Positions 1-8,931 of a stretch of 64,000 bases of DNA are shown here, one piece after another. The notes under the pieces were generated by a model. The model was not told the origin of the DNA and made no database searches. It worked only from the letters and a program-made list of their open reading frames with translations. Within the stretch, counting starts at the first letter, position 1. Each line of letters opens with the position of its first letter. The stretch is from Bog-159 sp963756605 (GTDB lineage: Bacteria; Acidobacteriota; Terriglobia; Bryobacterales; Bryobacteraceae): the NCBI GenBank assembly GCA_963756605.1, contig CAVWOT010000030.1:124001-188000 (forward strand), read 5' to 3'. Made by a program: the position numbers and the translations under genes.

Positions 1-946
1 AGACCGCGAGAACGTCCATATCCATCGGCACTACGAAGTCGTCGCTAACCGGGAAGTCCGGGTTGCCCGCGAGAATGTCCAGCCCGCCGTCGTGCTCCAG
101 TTGCAGCAGCATCGGATACTTCGTTCCGGGTTGATTGGTGAAATACAAACCGATCGAGGGCTCGACCAGTTCGGGCTTGCCCGTGGGCTGCATGTGGACG
201 TTCAGAACGAGATCGGCACCCGGATCCGCGCGCCAGGCCATGCCTTCCGGCTCAACCCACGGAGTTCCGCCGGGTTTCCAAAATAGAAAGTGGCTGTCGG
301 GGTCGAAGGTGTCCGATTCAATGCTCAGATCCATGCCCGGGAACCCTGCGCCCGGTGTTTTCTCCTGCGCGCGCGCGGAACGGCTGCGGTCAATCAGCAC
401 ATTCGCATGATGGACGGCACGTGCATTGCCGGGGCGTATCTCGATGGCTTGGACCCAGCGCGTGCCCGCCACTTGCAGCGGCAGCACGAAATTCCAATAT
501 TGATCCGGTCCACCGGCGGGCAGGTGATAGGGCACGGGCACGTCGATCACCAGGTCCGGTTGGCCTAGCTGCCAGCCAGGAACGAAGGCTGGAAGCCGGG
601 GCGCATCGCGGGGGGAACCGGCCGGACAGTCCGCGCGCACCCACTCTTCGATTGCCCGGATCTGATCGCCCGTGAGACGCCGCTCATCTTGAAACTCTCC
701 GTGACCGGCCTCGGGCAGCCACGGCGGCATGTAGCGCCGCTTGACGACCGAAACGATTTGTGCGCCGCGCTTGCGCACGTCGGCGTAAGTGAGCAGCGAA
801 AAAGGTCCCGCTTCGCCGGGGCGATGGCATGGTGCGCAAGAGTGATAGATGATAGGGACGATGTTCTTGTAGAAAGTGGGGGGCTCGCCCCACGCGGCCA
901 GCCTCGCCGCGATCAGTAGCAATATTGAGGTAACACCGGTTCGCAT
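1..946 (-). CDS. Secreted heme c / copper type II monooxygenase-like protein (3' end beyond window)
   Basis: The frame is open from an ATG at 946 leftwards to the window edge, about 315 codons, so the C-terminus is missing. Residues 1-20 form a signal peptide. A c-type heme motif CAPCH lies at residues 37-41, followed by the MPPW stretch typical of this family. A double-histidine motif (AVHHAN, about residue 190) and a VHMQPTGK motif (about residue 265) match the copper-binding region of ascorbate-dependent monooxygenase-like proteins. It is a paralogue of the gene at 38315-39976 but lacks that protein's thioredoxin-like N-terminal domain. The usual HYH copper motif reads HMQ here, so copper binding may be altered. 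Substrate is unknown. The ADOP permease gene lies 75 bp upstream in the same direction. Confidence 0.8.
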   Translation of the reverse strand, partial: MRTGVTSILLLIAARLAAWGEPPTFYKNIVPIIYHSCAPCHRPGEAGPFSLLTYADVRKRGAQIVSVVKRRYMPPWLPEAGHGEFQDERRLTGDQIRAIEEWVRADCPAGSPRDAPRLPAFVPGWQLGQPDLVIDVPVPYHLPAGGPDQYWNFVLPLQVAGTRWVQAIEIRPGNARAVHHANVLIDRSRSARAQEKTPGAGFPGMDLSIESDTFDPDSHFLFWKPGGTPWVEPEGMAWRADPGADLVLNVHMQPTGKPELVEPSIGLYFTNQPGTKYPMLLQLEHDGGLDILAGNPDFPVSDDFVVPMDMDVLAV

Positions 947-1021
947 TGGCCCGTTGTCACCAGTATAAGCACGCGAGCGGAATTCCCGCGGATGCTCGCA
1001 AGTTGCGGCTGAATGACCTGT

Positions 1022-3373
1022 TTATTCCCAGCGGAGGCAGACCGCCGGATCCACGCGTGTCGCGCGCACCGATGGTGCGTACGCGGCCGCGAGCCCCACG
1101 GCGATCAGAACCGCGGCCACCGCGCAGAGCGTTACCGGATCGTATCCCGATACGCCCCAAAGCTGGCTTGCCAGAACTCGGCCGACCACCCATGCCAGCA
1201 CGATGCCGGCCGCCACGCCCATCAGCACGAACCGCAGCGTGCTGGTGAGGACCATCGAGCGGACATCGTCCGCGCTCGCGCCTAGAGCCATGCGAATGCC
1301 GATTTCATGCCGCTGCTGTGTGACTGTCCAGGAGACGACGCTGTAGACGCCGATGGTCACCAGCACCAGACCGACGCCCGCGAACACGGAAAACAGCACC
1401 AGGCCGAAGCGCGGGCGGGCGTACTGGCCGATGTTCAGAATGTCGTCCATCGTCATGGTCTGCTGCGGAATAACGCTCCTGTCCAGCTGCAGAATCTCTG
1501 CTGTGAGACTACGGTTCAGCGCCCCCGGGTCGCCCACGGTGTGCATGAAGATCACGGCCTGGCCGTACCCTGCCACCGAATAGGGGATGAACGCCTCGGG
1601 TGCAACTCCCTCGAGCATTCCCTGGTTCTTCATGTCTGATACCACGCCAATCACCTCGAATCGCGGATTGGCGATGGGCTCCGGCGCGTTCTTCAGGGCG
1701 GAGATCATCAGGGGCTGCCCGAGGGGATCCTGCCGCCCGAAGTATTTCCGCGCCATGCCCTGATTGATGACCGCGACTTTCCGTTTGCCGTTCTCGTCAT
1801 CCGCCGTTGGCAACCGGCCTGCCAGCAGGCGCAGACCGATCGTCTGGAAGTATTGGCGGCTGCATGGCACAAAAGTGCCCTTCCAGCGCTCGAAGTGCGC
1901 CACGCCCGGCACCTCGAATTCGGTGCCGCTCCCGCCGTTCGGAGGATAGTCGAGAGCTGCACCGGCGGAGATCACGCCCCGCAGCGATTCCAGCCGTGGA
2001 AGCAGTTCGCGCAGGAAGCGCGCCTGCGAATCCGTGGTCCGATAGCGGGCGGGGGGAAGGCTCAGGCCGGTGGTCAAAACATGGCTGGTGCGAATGCCGA
2101 GGTCGATCTGCCGTTCAAGGAAGAAGCTGCGCATCAGGAGGCCGGAGCCGGTCAGCAGGAGCATGGAAAGCGTGACTTCGCCGGCGACCAAAGCGTGCCG
2201 CAGCCGACCACGGCGAAACCCGGTATTGCCGCGCGTGGCGTTCCGGAGCGGTTCGTTCAGATCGCCCCGGGTCGACGCGAGTGCCGGCGCCAGCCCGAAG
2301 ACGAACGCCGTGGCGATGGCCACCCCGGCCGTTGCCAGAAGCACCTCCCGGTTTATAGAGATAATCGCTTCATCGGGAAATGTGTACAGAGGAATCAGCG
2401 CGATCAGGCCCTGCAGCGCTGCCGAGGCGAAGAAACATCCGGCGGCCGCCCCAGCCAGCGAGAGCAGGATGCTTTCGGTCATGAGTTGGCGGACGATTCG
2501 CCACCGCCCCGCGCCCAGCGTCATCCGGAGAGCCAGTTCTTTTTGGCGGACCGTTGCCCTGGCCAGCAGCAAATTTGCCACATTAGCGCAGGCAATGAGC
2601 AGCAGCAGGCCGACGGCGCCGAGAAGCGTCCGCAGCGCGACGCGGAACTGGCCCACGGCGATGTAACCGAGGCGATCCAGCCGAACCACGAACTGCGCGG
2701 GATAGCTACGCGGATAAATGGTCGACAACCGCTTCGCAAGGCCGCCTAAATCGGCTTCCGCCGTTCTGAGGTCCAGCCCCGGCCTGAGGTGGCCGTAGAG
2801 GACGAAGTTGCGTCTCTCGGCGCCAGCTTCGGCGGGATCGGCGGCAGCCGGCATCCAAATGTCCCCTCCCCAGAATGCAAAACGTTTAGGCATGATGCCA
2901 ACCAGCGTCGTGGGCTTGTCATTCAGGAGGAAGGTTTGGCCTACGATGTTCGGGGCGTGCCCGAATCGGCTGAGCCACACTTTGTAACTCAGAACGAAGA
3001 CGGGCGACGCGCCGGGCTTCCCGTCGCCGGGAACAATACCGCGGCCGAGCAAAGGCGCGACGCCAAGAAATTGGAACGCGTTGTCGGTCACCGTGTCTGT
3101 GTCGAGGGGCTCGAGCCGATCGCCCGAACCCATAAGCGTCGTCGTCTCCCACACGCCCATCGTGTCAGTAAAGATCCGGTTCTGCTGCTGATAATCCAGA
3201 AACTCCGGGACAGAGAAGTAGTTCCGGTCCTGTGCTCCTTTGCTGTTCGTTTCAACGATGCGGAATCCGTAGATGCGCTCGCTGTCGGTATAAGGGAAAG
3301 GGTTCAGCAGAACGTTATCGATGACGCTGAAGATGGCCGTCGTCGAACCGATTCCCAGTCCGAGAGCAGCCAC
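1022..3373 (-). CDS. ADOP/MacB-like ABC transporter permease, 5' truncated
   Basis: A 783-residue frame with the layout of acidobacterial duplicated orphan permeases: a MacB-type periplasmic core domain (about residues 15-215), an FtsX-type membrane block with the family motif ACANVANLLLARA (about 255-270), a second periplasmic domain and a second FtsX block ending in RATRVDPAVCLRWE. The family normally starts with about 25-30 residues leading into the first membrane helix. Here the frame opens at a GTG inside that helix, and an in-frame stop lies 15 codons upstream, exactly where a prolyl oligopeptidase fragment ends. I infer that a rearrangement removed the native start. No ATPase gene is adjacent, as is usual for orphan permeases. 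Whether the protein is still made is uncertain. Confidence 0.8.
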   Translation of the reverse strand: MAALGLGIGSTTAIFSVIDNVLLNPFPYTDSERIYGFRIVETNSKGAQDRNYFSVPEFLDYQQQNRIFTDTMGVWETTTLMGSGDRLEPLDTDTVTDNAFQFLGVAPLLGRGIVPGDGKPGASPVFVLSYKVWLSRFGHAPNIVGQTFLLNDKPTTLVGIMPKRFAFWGGDIWMPAAADPAEAGAERRNFVLYGHLRPGLDLRTAEADLGGLAKRLSTIYPRSYPAQFVVRLDRLGYIAVGQFRVALRTLLGAVGLLLLIACANVANLLLARATVRQKELALRMTLGAGRWRIVRQLMTESILLSLAGAAAGCFFASAALQGLIALIPLYTFPDEAIISINREVLLATAGVAIATAFVFGLAPALASTRGDLNEPLRNATRGNTGFRRGRLRHALVAGEVTLSMLLLTGSGLLMRSFFLERQIDLGIRTSHVLTTGLSLPPARYRTTDSQARFLRELLPRLESLRGVISAGAALDYPPNGGSGTEFEVPGVAHFERWKGTFVPCSRQYFQTIGLRLLAGRLPTADDENGKRKVAVINQGMARKYFGRQDPLGQPLMISALKNAPEPIANPRFEVIGVVSDMKNQGMLEGVAPEAFIPYSVAGYGQAVIFMHTVGDPGALNRSLTAEILQLDRSVIPQQTMTMDDILNIGQYARPRFGLVLFSVFAGVGLVLVTIGVYSVVSWTVTQQRHEIGIRMALGASADDVRSMVLTSTLRFVLMGVAAGIVLAWVVGRVLASQLWGVSGYDPVTLCAVAAVLIAVGLAAAYAPSVRATRVDPAVCLRWE

Positions 3374-3421
3374 ACAGGGACATCGGCGGCCTCCCGACAG
3401 GGTGCCTGCCCCAACTTGTGC

Positions 3422-3694
3422 CTATGGCGCACGCATGCCCATGGCGGACGCGGCAAAGGCCCATTCGTCGGCCATCTCGGCAATCAGTTTGTCGGTGGGC
3501 CGGTACCCGTGCGAGGCTTCAGTTTCAACGCGGATCAGCACGGGATGATTGCATGCCTGATCGGATTGCATGGCTGCCGTGAACTTGAAGGAATGGCTGG
3601 GCACCACGCGGTCGTCATGATCCGCGGTGGTTACCAGCGTAGCGGGATAACAGATTCCCGGCTTAATATTTTGCACGGGCGAGTACCCGAGACG
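3422..3694 (-). pseudogene. Prolyl oligopeptidase, C-terminal fragment
   Basis: The reading encodes about 90 residues that match the end of a family S9A prolyl oligopeptidase. They include the ATLVTTADHDDRVVP segment carrying the catalytic Asp, and a degraded form of the terminal GHG(A/S) histidine region (EASHGYRPTDKLIAE) leading to a WAF stretch. The rest of the roughly 700-residue enzyme, including the propeller and the serine, is absent. Reading leftwards, the fragment begins directly at the end of a UvrA-like fragment and stops at the truncated 5' end of the ADOP gene. It is therefore a piece trapped between two breakpoints and not a functional gene. Confidence 0.75.
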
Positions 3695-3830
3695 CCGGTG
3701 AAGATCGTGATCTTGCGTTTGGGGATGCGCAGCGAGACGTTCTTCAGGTTTGCTCTCCCGGGTGCTGCGAATCTCGATGTCCGGATCGTACTTTGCCTTG
3801 ATCGAGTTTCCACAGCCGCGGGCGCTGTGA
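3690..3830 (-). pseudogene. UvrA-like ATPase, N-terminal fragment
   Basis: Two overlapping frames together give the start of a UvrA-family protein: a DPDIEIRSTRE segment in one frame, then NLKNVSLRIPKRK and TIFTGVSG in the next. The latter runs into the Walker A motif, which would continue SGKS. The coding sense breaks off inside Walker A at about 3690 and turns into prolyl oligopeptidase sequence. About 45 residues of a protein that is normally 800-950 residues remain, with a frameshift near 3765. It is certainly non-functional. It could derive from one of the UvrA paralogues common in Acidobacteria. Confidence 0.65.
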
Positions 3831-3839
3831 CTATGGCCG

Positions 3840-4392
3840 CCGCCATTGCGAGTTTCTGATCCATGTTCCGGGGCGGCCCGACGACCCTCCGCACCTGGAG
3901 GAAGTGAGCGTCGAGGTTCTCAACACGCAACACCTGGCGCGCCGCACCCAATACGCTCTTCGCGCCGTACCAGTGAACGGGCGAACGCCTCGGCCGCGGA
4001 GGCTAGGGCCTTGCGGTACATCACCCAGTGGGCATTGTTTTGCGCACGGTAGTCCTTGACTCGCTCGGCAATCGTGGGTGGAAGCTGTGGGCAATTGCGA
4101 AGGGCGACACCGGCCACATCAAGGATACGAGGATACGCGGCGCCGCCATCGCGACAGCATCCCAGGCAAGCACCGCGTGCCTCTCCGCCGACACGCGCAC
4201 GCGCTCTACTAATTCCACGGCCTCGTCGAGGGGGAGCCGCTGGCCTTCGCCGTGGTGCGGAAGGTTCGGCAGGCCCTCGCACACGAGTTCCACGCGGCGG
4301 CGGTCGAAAAGCGTCCCATCACGCGCCACCGTCACCAGCATCGCCCAACCGCCATGATCCGATACCCCGATGATGCCACCGTTCTTCGACAT
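3840..4392 (-). pseudogene. Conserved hypothetical protein, broken by two frameshifts
   Basis: A coherent protein of about 185 residues can be read only by changing frame twice. It starts MSKNGGIIGVSDHGGWAMLV at 4392, shifts near 4140 beside a short tandem duplication (ggatac repeated), continues through NCPQLPPTIAERVKDYRAQN, shifts again near 3950 and ends after LRVENLDAHFLQVRRVVGPP. The first segment places conserved acidic and basic residues in a pattern like an RNase H-fold or resolvase-like fold, but I cannot name the family. It heads the decayed tract that ends in the UvrA and prolyl oligopeptidase fragments. Confidence 0.6.
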
Positions 4393-4439
4393 GATGTTCC
4401 CTCACGCCTGACCAGGTCGCGCGCGCGTTCACCTTGCTC

Positions 4440-4946
4440 TTACCGTAGCGCTCCGCCAACTAAAGGTCTCTTCCATAGGCGTTTATCCCAGCGCACGGGC
4501 AGCGCGCGGCTGCCCCGGATGCGGGCGAAATCGGGATGCTCCTGGTTAATGAGAATGTTTCGCTCTACCCGTGTCACCACCGAGGGAACCATCAGGACCG
4601 GCGTGCGGCGCTCATCATACCAACGATCGCCGAATGCGCGGGCGGTCCGCATCGAGGGTGAATCCCAGTGAGGCAAGGTGGCAGGTCCGACTTCTTCGAT
4701 GGACAAGCCGGCCGGAATCTCGATCTCGACGTAACCTTGACTGCGCGGTACACTGCCTGAGGCGTGGACCAGAATCTCCAACAACGTGCCCACGTAGGTT
4801 TCAGACGCATCGATGATGCGCCGGCCGGGCGAATTCCAGCGGGCGCCGTGCAGCATCGCGCCCATCGCGCCAGTGCCGTCGAATATGGTGTGCCGCATAT
4901 CGGCTATGCGGAAGGCCCGCCGCAGACCGCTACGCGGGGAGGCCAT
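4440..4946 (-). CDS. RES-domain toxin (NAD+-degrading type)
   Basis: A 168-residue RES-domain protein, the usual length for toxins of the Xre/MbcA/ParS-RES family, which deplete NAD+ when their antitoxin is lost. The family triad can be followed: Arg in GARWNSPGR, Glu in the ASET segment, and Ser in VPSVVTRVERNILIN. The residue before ASET, usually Tyr in an (I/V)IYAS motif, is Asp here (IIDAS), which may weaken activity. There is also a short GAMGAM insertion in the DGTGA loop. The ATG at 4946 overlaps the end of the antitoxin frame by about 17 bp, the coupling expected in these operons. The antitoxin itself is damaged, so this toxin may be tolerated only because it is weak or unexpressed. 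Confidence 0.8.
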   Translation of the reverse strand: MASPRSGLRRAFRIADMRHTIFDGTGAMGAMLHGARWNSPGRRIIDASETYVGTLLEILVHASGSVPRSQGYVEIEIPAGLSIEEVGPATLPHWDSPSMRTARAFGDRWYDERRTPVLMVPSVVTRVERNILINQEHPDFARIRGSRALPVRWDKRLWKRPLVGGALR

Positions 4947-5225
4947 AGACGATGCGGGCCATAACCTCCTCAGCTTGCCGCGCGCCCAATTCCGTCAGAG
5001 CGGCGTCCAGAGGGACTGAGACGTTCCCGTCGGTGCTTGTAGGTCGCCTCAGGGACGACGCGGCGCATCATGGCGCGCTGGTCGGAAGCGTCGGGGAAAA
5101 CGCGTGCGGCGACAATCCGCAGCGCGGCCTTGGGCAGGCCCCGCTCCACAACCTCGTTCAATTCCAGCAGGGAGGTCACCGCCTTGCCCGAAACCCGGCG
5201 GCCGGCGAGAACTTGTAGCAGAAGA
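4930..5225 (-). pseudogene. Xre/MbcA/ParS-type antitoxin with internal deletion
   Basis: From about 5225 one frame reads LLLQVLAGRRVSGKAVTSLL and continues through VERGLPKAALR and FPDASDQRAMMRRVVPEATY, the first two thirds of a DUF2384-type antitoxin. A second frame then supplies the C-terminus, LDAALTELGARQAEEVMARI followed by VYGLPA and a TAG at 4930-4932. The roughly 30 residues that normally join them (a WxDxxxAxxFL segment) are missing, and the deletion is out of frame. The 5' end is also lost: just upstream is transposase sequence in another frame. The C-terminal part that normally plugs the toxin active site is therefore no longer joined to the DNA-binding part. Confidence 0.7.
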
Positions 5226-5235
5226 GTGGGATCAA

Positions 5236-5478
5236 ATGATCTTCGACGGACCGAAGAAGCGCAACTCGATCACGTCGGTGCAGCACAGGCCCGCCGGAGT
5301 TGAGCTGGGACTCGCAGCTTGTGATTGGCAAGCGACTCTTCCAGGCCTTCTTCCATGCTGCGCGCTGCGCTGGGCTGCACATCCATCAACTCGCGATGCA
5401 GCCGCTCCAGTGCGCGCCTGGCGTCGGCATAATCCGCCATCGCATAGGCGTTCTGGGGCTTCTTCTCCGCCTCGGCCT
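5236..5478 (-). pseudogene. IS256/Mutator-family transposase fragment
   Basis: About 80 residues are readable, including AYAMADYADARRALERLHRE, LMDVQPSAARSMEEGLEESL and ANHKLRVPAQLRR. These match the segment of IS256/Mutator transposases around the third catalytic acidic residue and the following LR(V/K)P region. The expected continuation (STNVIESAFS) survives only as a degraded LCCTDVIELRFF. No terminal inverted repeats or complete reading frame are visible. The fragment abuts the truncated antitoxin, so an insertion and later deletion is a likely cause of the antitoxin's missing start. Confidence 0.65.
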
Positions 5479-5691
5479 TATCTCACCTGTGCCTTCGAAT
5501 CTCCGGCACTACCGATGGCGTAGGTCGGTGTCCGCAACAGATCACGTGAAGATGGCCTACTCTACAGACTGGGCAGAGCGGTCGCTGCAGTTGCATGGCG
5601 AGGGTTCCCGAGGCGTGATGTGTTTACACATTGTTATGACAACAGGCTCATCAGGACGGGATATGATGGCGGCTGACGGAGGGAAAATCCC

Positions 5692-6909
5692 ATGCCAGGC
5701 AAAATGCAGATAACAGTTTTCATGGCGCTGTTCGCTTGCTGCGCTTATGCCGCCGGACAACAACTGACAGCCGTCCACACTTTCGTGTGCAAAAACCAGC
5801 AAAATATAGGACCCTGCCCTCAGGGTGGCGATCCAACCTCTCTGATCCGGGGTCGGATGGGAATTTCTACGGCACGGCTGAGAGGGTCGGGAGGGGCCCT
5901 AATGTTCCGGCCGGCGGGTTGGTATTTTCGCTGACGCCGTCCGGCACATTCGCCAAGGTGCATGAGTTTGCTCCTGGAGAAAATCAGACCTACCCGAACG
6001 GGAGCAGCCCGTCTCGACTCATCGAAGGACCGGACGGCAAGCTCTACGGCGAAACCTACTTGGGTGGCTCGATCGGCTACGGAGTTTTGTTCCGAGTCGA
6101 CAAAACTGGAAAAAACTATCAGGTGCCGCAGAACTACTCGGTTGACCCGGCTGCCGCGAACGGGTCCTCGCCCACCTCCCTGGCTGCGGGGAACGATGGC
6201 AACGTTTACGGGACGACCTACTACGGTGGAACCAACAGTTGCGGCTTCGGCAACAATTGCGGGACGATCTTTCGCGTCGTTGCGGCAACTGGTGCCTATG
6301 AAGTCGTCGCCAACTTCGATTCCGCCACGAGCGGAGGGTTTCCCACTAATCTCGTGGTAGGTCCCGACGGGACCTTTTATGGCACCACGATCGTGGCGAA
6401 CGGTTCCATACTTTTTCATTACATCGAGTCAACTGGAGAGCTACAGACGACTTCGTTGGTCTTTCCGGTGGTGAATCAAGTAGCTACCCACGGAACTGTC
6501 TCTGCCATCGGTCCAGACGGAAACCTCTATGGCACCTATAGCGGATATTTGTTGAATGGTATCGGGCTCTTCCAGGTTCGACTCGACGGCAGCGATCTCC
6601 AGATCTATCCGGTCTACACAACCGACTCAAATGTCAGTCCCGATGGATTGGTGCTCGCAAAGTGACGGCAATTTCTGGATGACCGAATACTATGGCAGCG
6701 ACGGTTTCGGTGACATCGTAACCCTCTCGCCGAGTAACGGAGGTCTGATTCAGACCCTGACGCCATTTTCGGCGACGTCGGCGGACGGCGGAGGCCCGGT
6801 TGAACTGTTCTCTGGCACGGGTGGAAGGCTTTGGGGAGTGAGTTCACTGTATGGCCACGCGTCCAAAGGTTCTTATGCCGCCGGAGTGTTGTTTAGGCTG
6901 ACGCCTTAG
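5692..6909 (+). pseudogene. Secreted GloVer-repeat (TIGR03803) protein, two frameshifts
   Basis: The gene starts at ATG 5692 after a GGAGGG ribosome site and encodes a signal peptide (MPGKMQITVFMALFACCAYA) followed by LTAVHTF, a typical GloVer opening. The frame shifts near 5840; the second frame runs to a TGA at 6665 and holds successive GPDGxxYGTTxxGG repeats; the third frame from about 6655 carries the last repeats and ends FRLTP at 6909. Put together this is about 405 residues, full length for the choice-anchored tandem-repeat family. Only two indels spoil an otherwise undisturbed gene, so decay is recent or these are sequence errors. Function of the family is unknown; it is thought to be cell-surface or secreted. 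Confidence 0.75.
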
Positions 6910-6981
6910 CCGCCAATCGCGCTCCCCAACGCGGATGACTCCGGGGTGGGTGTCGCCACATGACCAGCCCAGTGCGGAACA

Positions 6982-8232
6982 TTAGGGGCCTCCTCGTTGC
7001 AATTGACGCAGCGATTGCGACACGAGGCCACCCAGCCCGGCAAGGATGCAGGCGACGCCAGAGATAGCGATCACCACCGGCGCCGAAAGATATTGCAGCA
7101 GCAAGCCACCGAACGCGGCTCCCAGCGGCGTCGCCGCTACCACCAGCGAATGCCGCGCGCCGAAGACCTGGCCGCGTATTTCGGCCGGGACGAGCCGCTG
7201 CAGCAGGGTGGTTTCCATCGGCGTATAGGGCGCCCAGGACGCCCCAGCCACACCTAGGAACAGCATCGCGAGCGAGAGCTGCCGGATAAAAAACAGGGGG
7301 CACAGGAGCGCCCCCCAGAGCACCGCGATCATCGGCAAGGCAATGCCCGGCCGCCAGCGCTGCGAGAGCCTGGTCAGCGTCAGCACACCGGCGAAGGCGC
7401 CTATGCCGAAGCCGGTCCACAGCAGTCCGTAGCCGCCCGCGTTGGCGTGTAACGTCTGGCCGCTGTAGACCGGCAAGGCCACCTCCAACGGGCCGTACGA
7501 GAAGAAGAACACCATCGTGAGGAGCGTAAGCGCTGGCACGTAGCGCACGCTGAACAGCGCGCCGAAGGCTTCCAGCCACGCGCCTTTGCGGGCGAGCCGG
7601 CGATTGGCCTCCGCATGCTCTGCGGGACGCGGTTCGCGAACGATCCTGGGCAGGGTCAGCACTAGCAGGCCCATCAGCAAGAAGCTGGCGGCGTCGATGT
7701 AGAGCGCCCAGGGACCGCCCAACCTGGCGACGGCGAAGCCTGCTGCCACTGGGCCGGCCAGATACGAAAATTGCATGCTGGTTGCGGTCAGCGCGTTGGC
7801 GCGATCGAGGGCGGCGGCGTCCACCAGGTGCGGCATAAACGCCCGTATCCCGGCCGCGGTTGCCGGCGAGAGCGCTCCGGCCAGCGACGCGAGCAGGAAG
7901 ACGTGCCAGAGATGCAACGATCCCAGGGCGTAGAGCGTGGGAATCGCCGCGATGAGTGCCGCTCGGGCGAGGTTGTCGAAGCCCATCACCAACCGTGGCT
8001 GGTAGCGATCCAGCAAACGCCCGAGGATCGCCCCGGTGACGACGCCGGGGAGGTCGAAGCAGAGGATGACCAGGCCCACTGCCCCACCGGAACCGGTCAA
8101 CTGCAGCACGAACCAGAGCAAGGCGATGACGGTGAACTGGTCCCCGAGATACGAGATGCTCAACCCCAGCCAAAGCCGCTGGAACGCGGGATTACGCAAT
8201 GGAGCGCCTCGAGCAGCAGTTCGCGCCATCAC
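6982..8232 (-). CDS. Major facilitator superfamily exporter
   Basis: A 416-residue protein with about twelve hydrophobic segments and the layout of the MFS_3 (EntS-like) drug/siderophore exporters: PAFQRLWLGLSISYLGDQF at the N-terminus, a GRLLDRYQPR loop between helices 2 and 3, and a charged central loop (about 195-215). It is the last gene of a leftward operon that begins with the ArsR regulator at 9842; its ATG is 3 bp after the stop of the DUF1801 gene. Two consecutive ATG codons (8232 and 8229) could start it. The exported substrate cannot be told from the sequence. Confidence 0.85.
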   Translation of the reverse strand: MMARTAARGAPLRNPAFQRLWLGLSISYLGDQFTVIALLWFVLQLTGSGGAVGLVILCFDLPGVVTGAILGRLLDRYQPRLVMGFDNLARAALIAAIPTLYALGSLHLWHVFLLASLAGALSPATAAGIRAFMPHLVDAAALDRANALTATSMQFSYLAGPVAAGFAVARLGGPWALYIDAASFLLMGLLVLTLPRIVREPRPAEHAEANRRLARKGAWLEAFGALFSVRYVPALTLLTMVFFFSYGPLEVALPVYSGQTLHANAGGYGLLWTGFGIGAFAGVLTLTRLSQRWRPGIALPMIAVLWGALLCPLFFIRQLSLAMLFLGVAGASWAPYTPMETTLLQRLVPAEIRGQVFGARHSLVVAATPLGAAFGGLLLQYLSAPVVIAISGVACILAGLGGLVSQSLRQLQRGGP

Positions 8233-8235
8233 TTT

Positions 8236-8640
8236 TTAATGTACTTTCGCTCGAGTACCCGCAGGCGCTTTCCTCTTCAATTTGATCCGATTGTATTCAA
8301 CGGCGGCGCGGACGAGATTTTTTAGAGCACGCGCATTAATCTTATCGCCCTCGAAAAGATCGATCGCTCGCCACACGTTGCCTGCGAAGCCCGCGTTGAA
8401 GAGCTTGTCGGGATCCGGGAGGCTCGCGCCGTGGGAAAAGGTAAGCTTCACCTTATCCTTGTGGGCGTTGCCGACCGCGATGATTCCATCGCGAGACCAC
8501 ACTGGGCTTCCCATCCACTTCCATTCCTCGATGATCTCCCGGTCGGCCTCAAGGATGCTCTTGCGGATGCCGGCGAGCCTTTTGCCACGCCAGTCTGTGA
8601 GTCCTGCGATCAGTTGGTCAATACGTTCCGATGGATTCAT
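8236..8640 (-). CDS. DUF1801 domain protein
   Basis: A 134-residue protein covering a full DUF1801 (YdhG-like) domain: IDQLIAGLTDWRGKRLAGIR, then EEWKWMGSPVWSRDGIIAVG with the conserved aromatic-Pro-Val-Trp core, VKLTFSHGA, and a basic C-terminus ending in KLKRKAPAG. Proteins of this fold bind small hydrophobic ligands or iron-sulfur partners in other bacteria, but no activity is firmly established for this branch. It sits between the small membrane protein and the MFS gene, with gaps of 7 bp and 3 bp, so it is co-transcribed with the ArsR-SRPBCC operon. Confidence 0.8.
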   Translation of the reverse strand: MNPSERIDQLIAGLTDWRGKRLAGIRKSILEADREIIEEWKWMGSPVWSRDGIIAVGNAHKDKVKLTFSHGASLPDPDKLFNAGFAGNVWRAIDLFEGDKINARALKNLVRAAVEYNRIKLKRKAPAGTRAKVH

Positions 8641-8647
8641 TGGATCT

Positions 8648-8914
8648 TTATGCCTCCAATTCTTGTCCCGTTTTCATGCGAGTAGTTTCGCGTGCAGCGC
8701 CTTGTCTGCCCGGTCTCTTCGAAATCAGTCGTCGAAGGACATGGCCTTTCCACATCCAAAGTCCCGAAAGAAGAATTACAGGAACGACGACATGCCGAAC
8801 AAAATCGGCGTACCTTGGAATCTCTTCAAACGGACTATAGATATAACCGAGTATCGGAATGCTGAAGACGATGTGAATCCAGCGAAAGATCGAACGTTTT
8901 GTGGCTTCTTTCAT
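8648..8914 (-). CDS. Small conserved membrane protein
   Basis: An 88-residue protein with two predicted membrane helices (about residues 8-25, RWIHIVFSIPILGYIYSP, and 40-56, HVVVPVILLSGLWMWKG) and a basic cytoplasmic tail. Similar short proteins are often found next to ArsR-SRPBCC pairs in soil bacteria. No enzymatic motif is present. It lies 17 bp downstream of the SRPBCC gene in the same operon, which suggests a linked role in whatever response the ArsR repressor controls. Confidence 0.75.
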   Translation of the reverse strand: MKEATKRSIFRWIHIVFSIPILGYIYSPFEEIPRYADFVRHVVVPVILLSGLWMWKGHVLRRLISKRPGRQGAARETTRMKTGQELEA

Positions 8915-8931
8915 GATTAGTTATCCTCCAT

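Noticed and set aside
1853..2749. 298-residue open frame on the plus strand opposite the ADOP permease
   Set aside because: It lies wholly antisense to a clear permease gene, has a repetitive Arg/Gln/Glu composition typical of GC-driven shadow frames and no ribosome site.
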